Position numbers and translations under genes: made by a program. A stretch of 13,139 nucleotides of DNA, from NCBI GenBank assembly GCA_944380695.1, contig CALWII010000032.1, positions 1-13,139 of the forward strand. Reading direction: 5' to 3'. Each line of letters opens with the position of its first letter. Position 1 is the stretch's first letter. The notes under the pieces were generated by a model. It saw only the letters and a list, made by a program, of their open reading frames with translations, had not been told where the DNA came from and did no database searches. Shown one piece after another: positions 13,010 to 13,139 of the stretch. This stretch comes from an uncultured Clostridia bacterium (GTDB lineage: Bacteria; Bacillota; Clostridia; Christensenellales; UBA1242).

Positions 13010-13139
13010 TTAGATTATTAAAAGCTAATTTTTGCTTGATTAAAATTAAAGTTTGAAAAAAAAACAAGCTTTATACAAATTAATCTAGTAATATTAGTTC
13101 GCTTTATTTCTTATAAAATATGGTTTTTCAAATATATTT
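13010..13139. other. AT-rich region after groEL, no gene seen
   Basis: AAAGTTTG and CAAGCTTT around an A9 run can pair through one G-U, but no U-tract follows, so I do not call a terminator. A loose dyad TAGATTA/TAATCTA also spans the region. No ORF or promoter is convincing before the window ends. Confidence 0.5.

Noticed and set aside
1..13139. tRNA or rRNA gene as a prophage attachment site
   Set aside because: No cloverleaf with a T-loop GTTCRAATC-type sequence was seen near the junction or elsewhere.

Overview
The window reads as the junction between the late end of a podovirus-like prophage and the chromosome of a low-GC, endospore-forming Firmicute, probably class Clostridia. The spore protease gene gpr lies divergent from rpsT, an arrangement known from Bacillus. 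TGA is used as a stop codon, the coding sequence is AT-rich, and most genes have AGGAGG-type ribosome binding sites. I cannot name a genus or species from this window.

Positions 1-4474 hold a tightly packed, plus-strand phage late module. In order it contains the 3' part of a HK97-fold major capsid protein, a small unknown protein, a P22 gp4/T7 gp11-like head-tail adaptor, a P22 gp10/T7 gp12-like tail hub or nozzle, a 75-aa unknown protein, a BhlA/UviB-type holin-like peptide and a two-helix holin with an acidic tail. It ends in a terminator-like hairpin. Terminase, portal, integrase, endolysin and tailspike are not in view.

Positions 4477-6259 are the most unusual part. Imperfect inverted repeats (blocks of 12 and 13 identical bases) bound about 1.8 kb. 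Just inside each repeat is an intrinsic terminator pointing inward. Between them lies one minus-strand gene for a 409-aa cytosolic protein with a gluzincin-type zinc site (HELIH plus a downstream NEGMTE). It has a likely extended -10 promoter, possibly gives a leaderless mRNA, and has two tandem 11-bp repeats upstream. Behind it is a ~320-bp cluster of large palindromes (5859-6175), including a 177-nt rod-like structure. The layout suits a phage cargo gene (moron) or a non-autonomous mobile cassette. No transposase or integrase is visible.

Positions 6286-13139 are host chromosome. They hold a monocistronic half-size ABC exporter with a consensus sigma-A promoter and a structured leader, a bidirectional terminator, rpsT (minus), gpr and murI (plus), a convergent membrane-anchored protein with a SPOR-like domain, and the groES-groEL operon. 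Apart from groESL and possibly gpr-murI, the host genes are transcribed singly.
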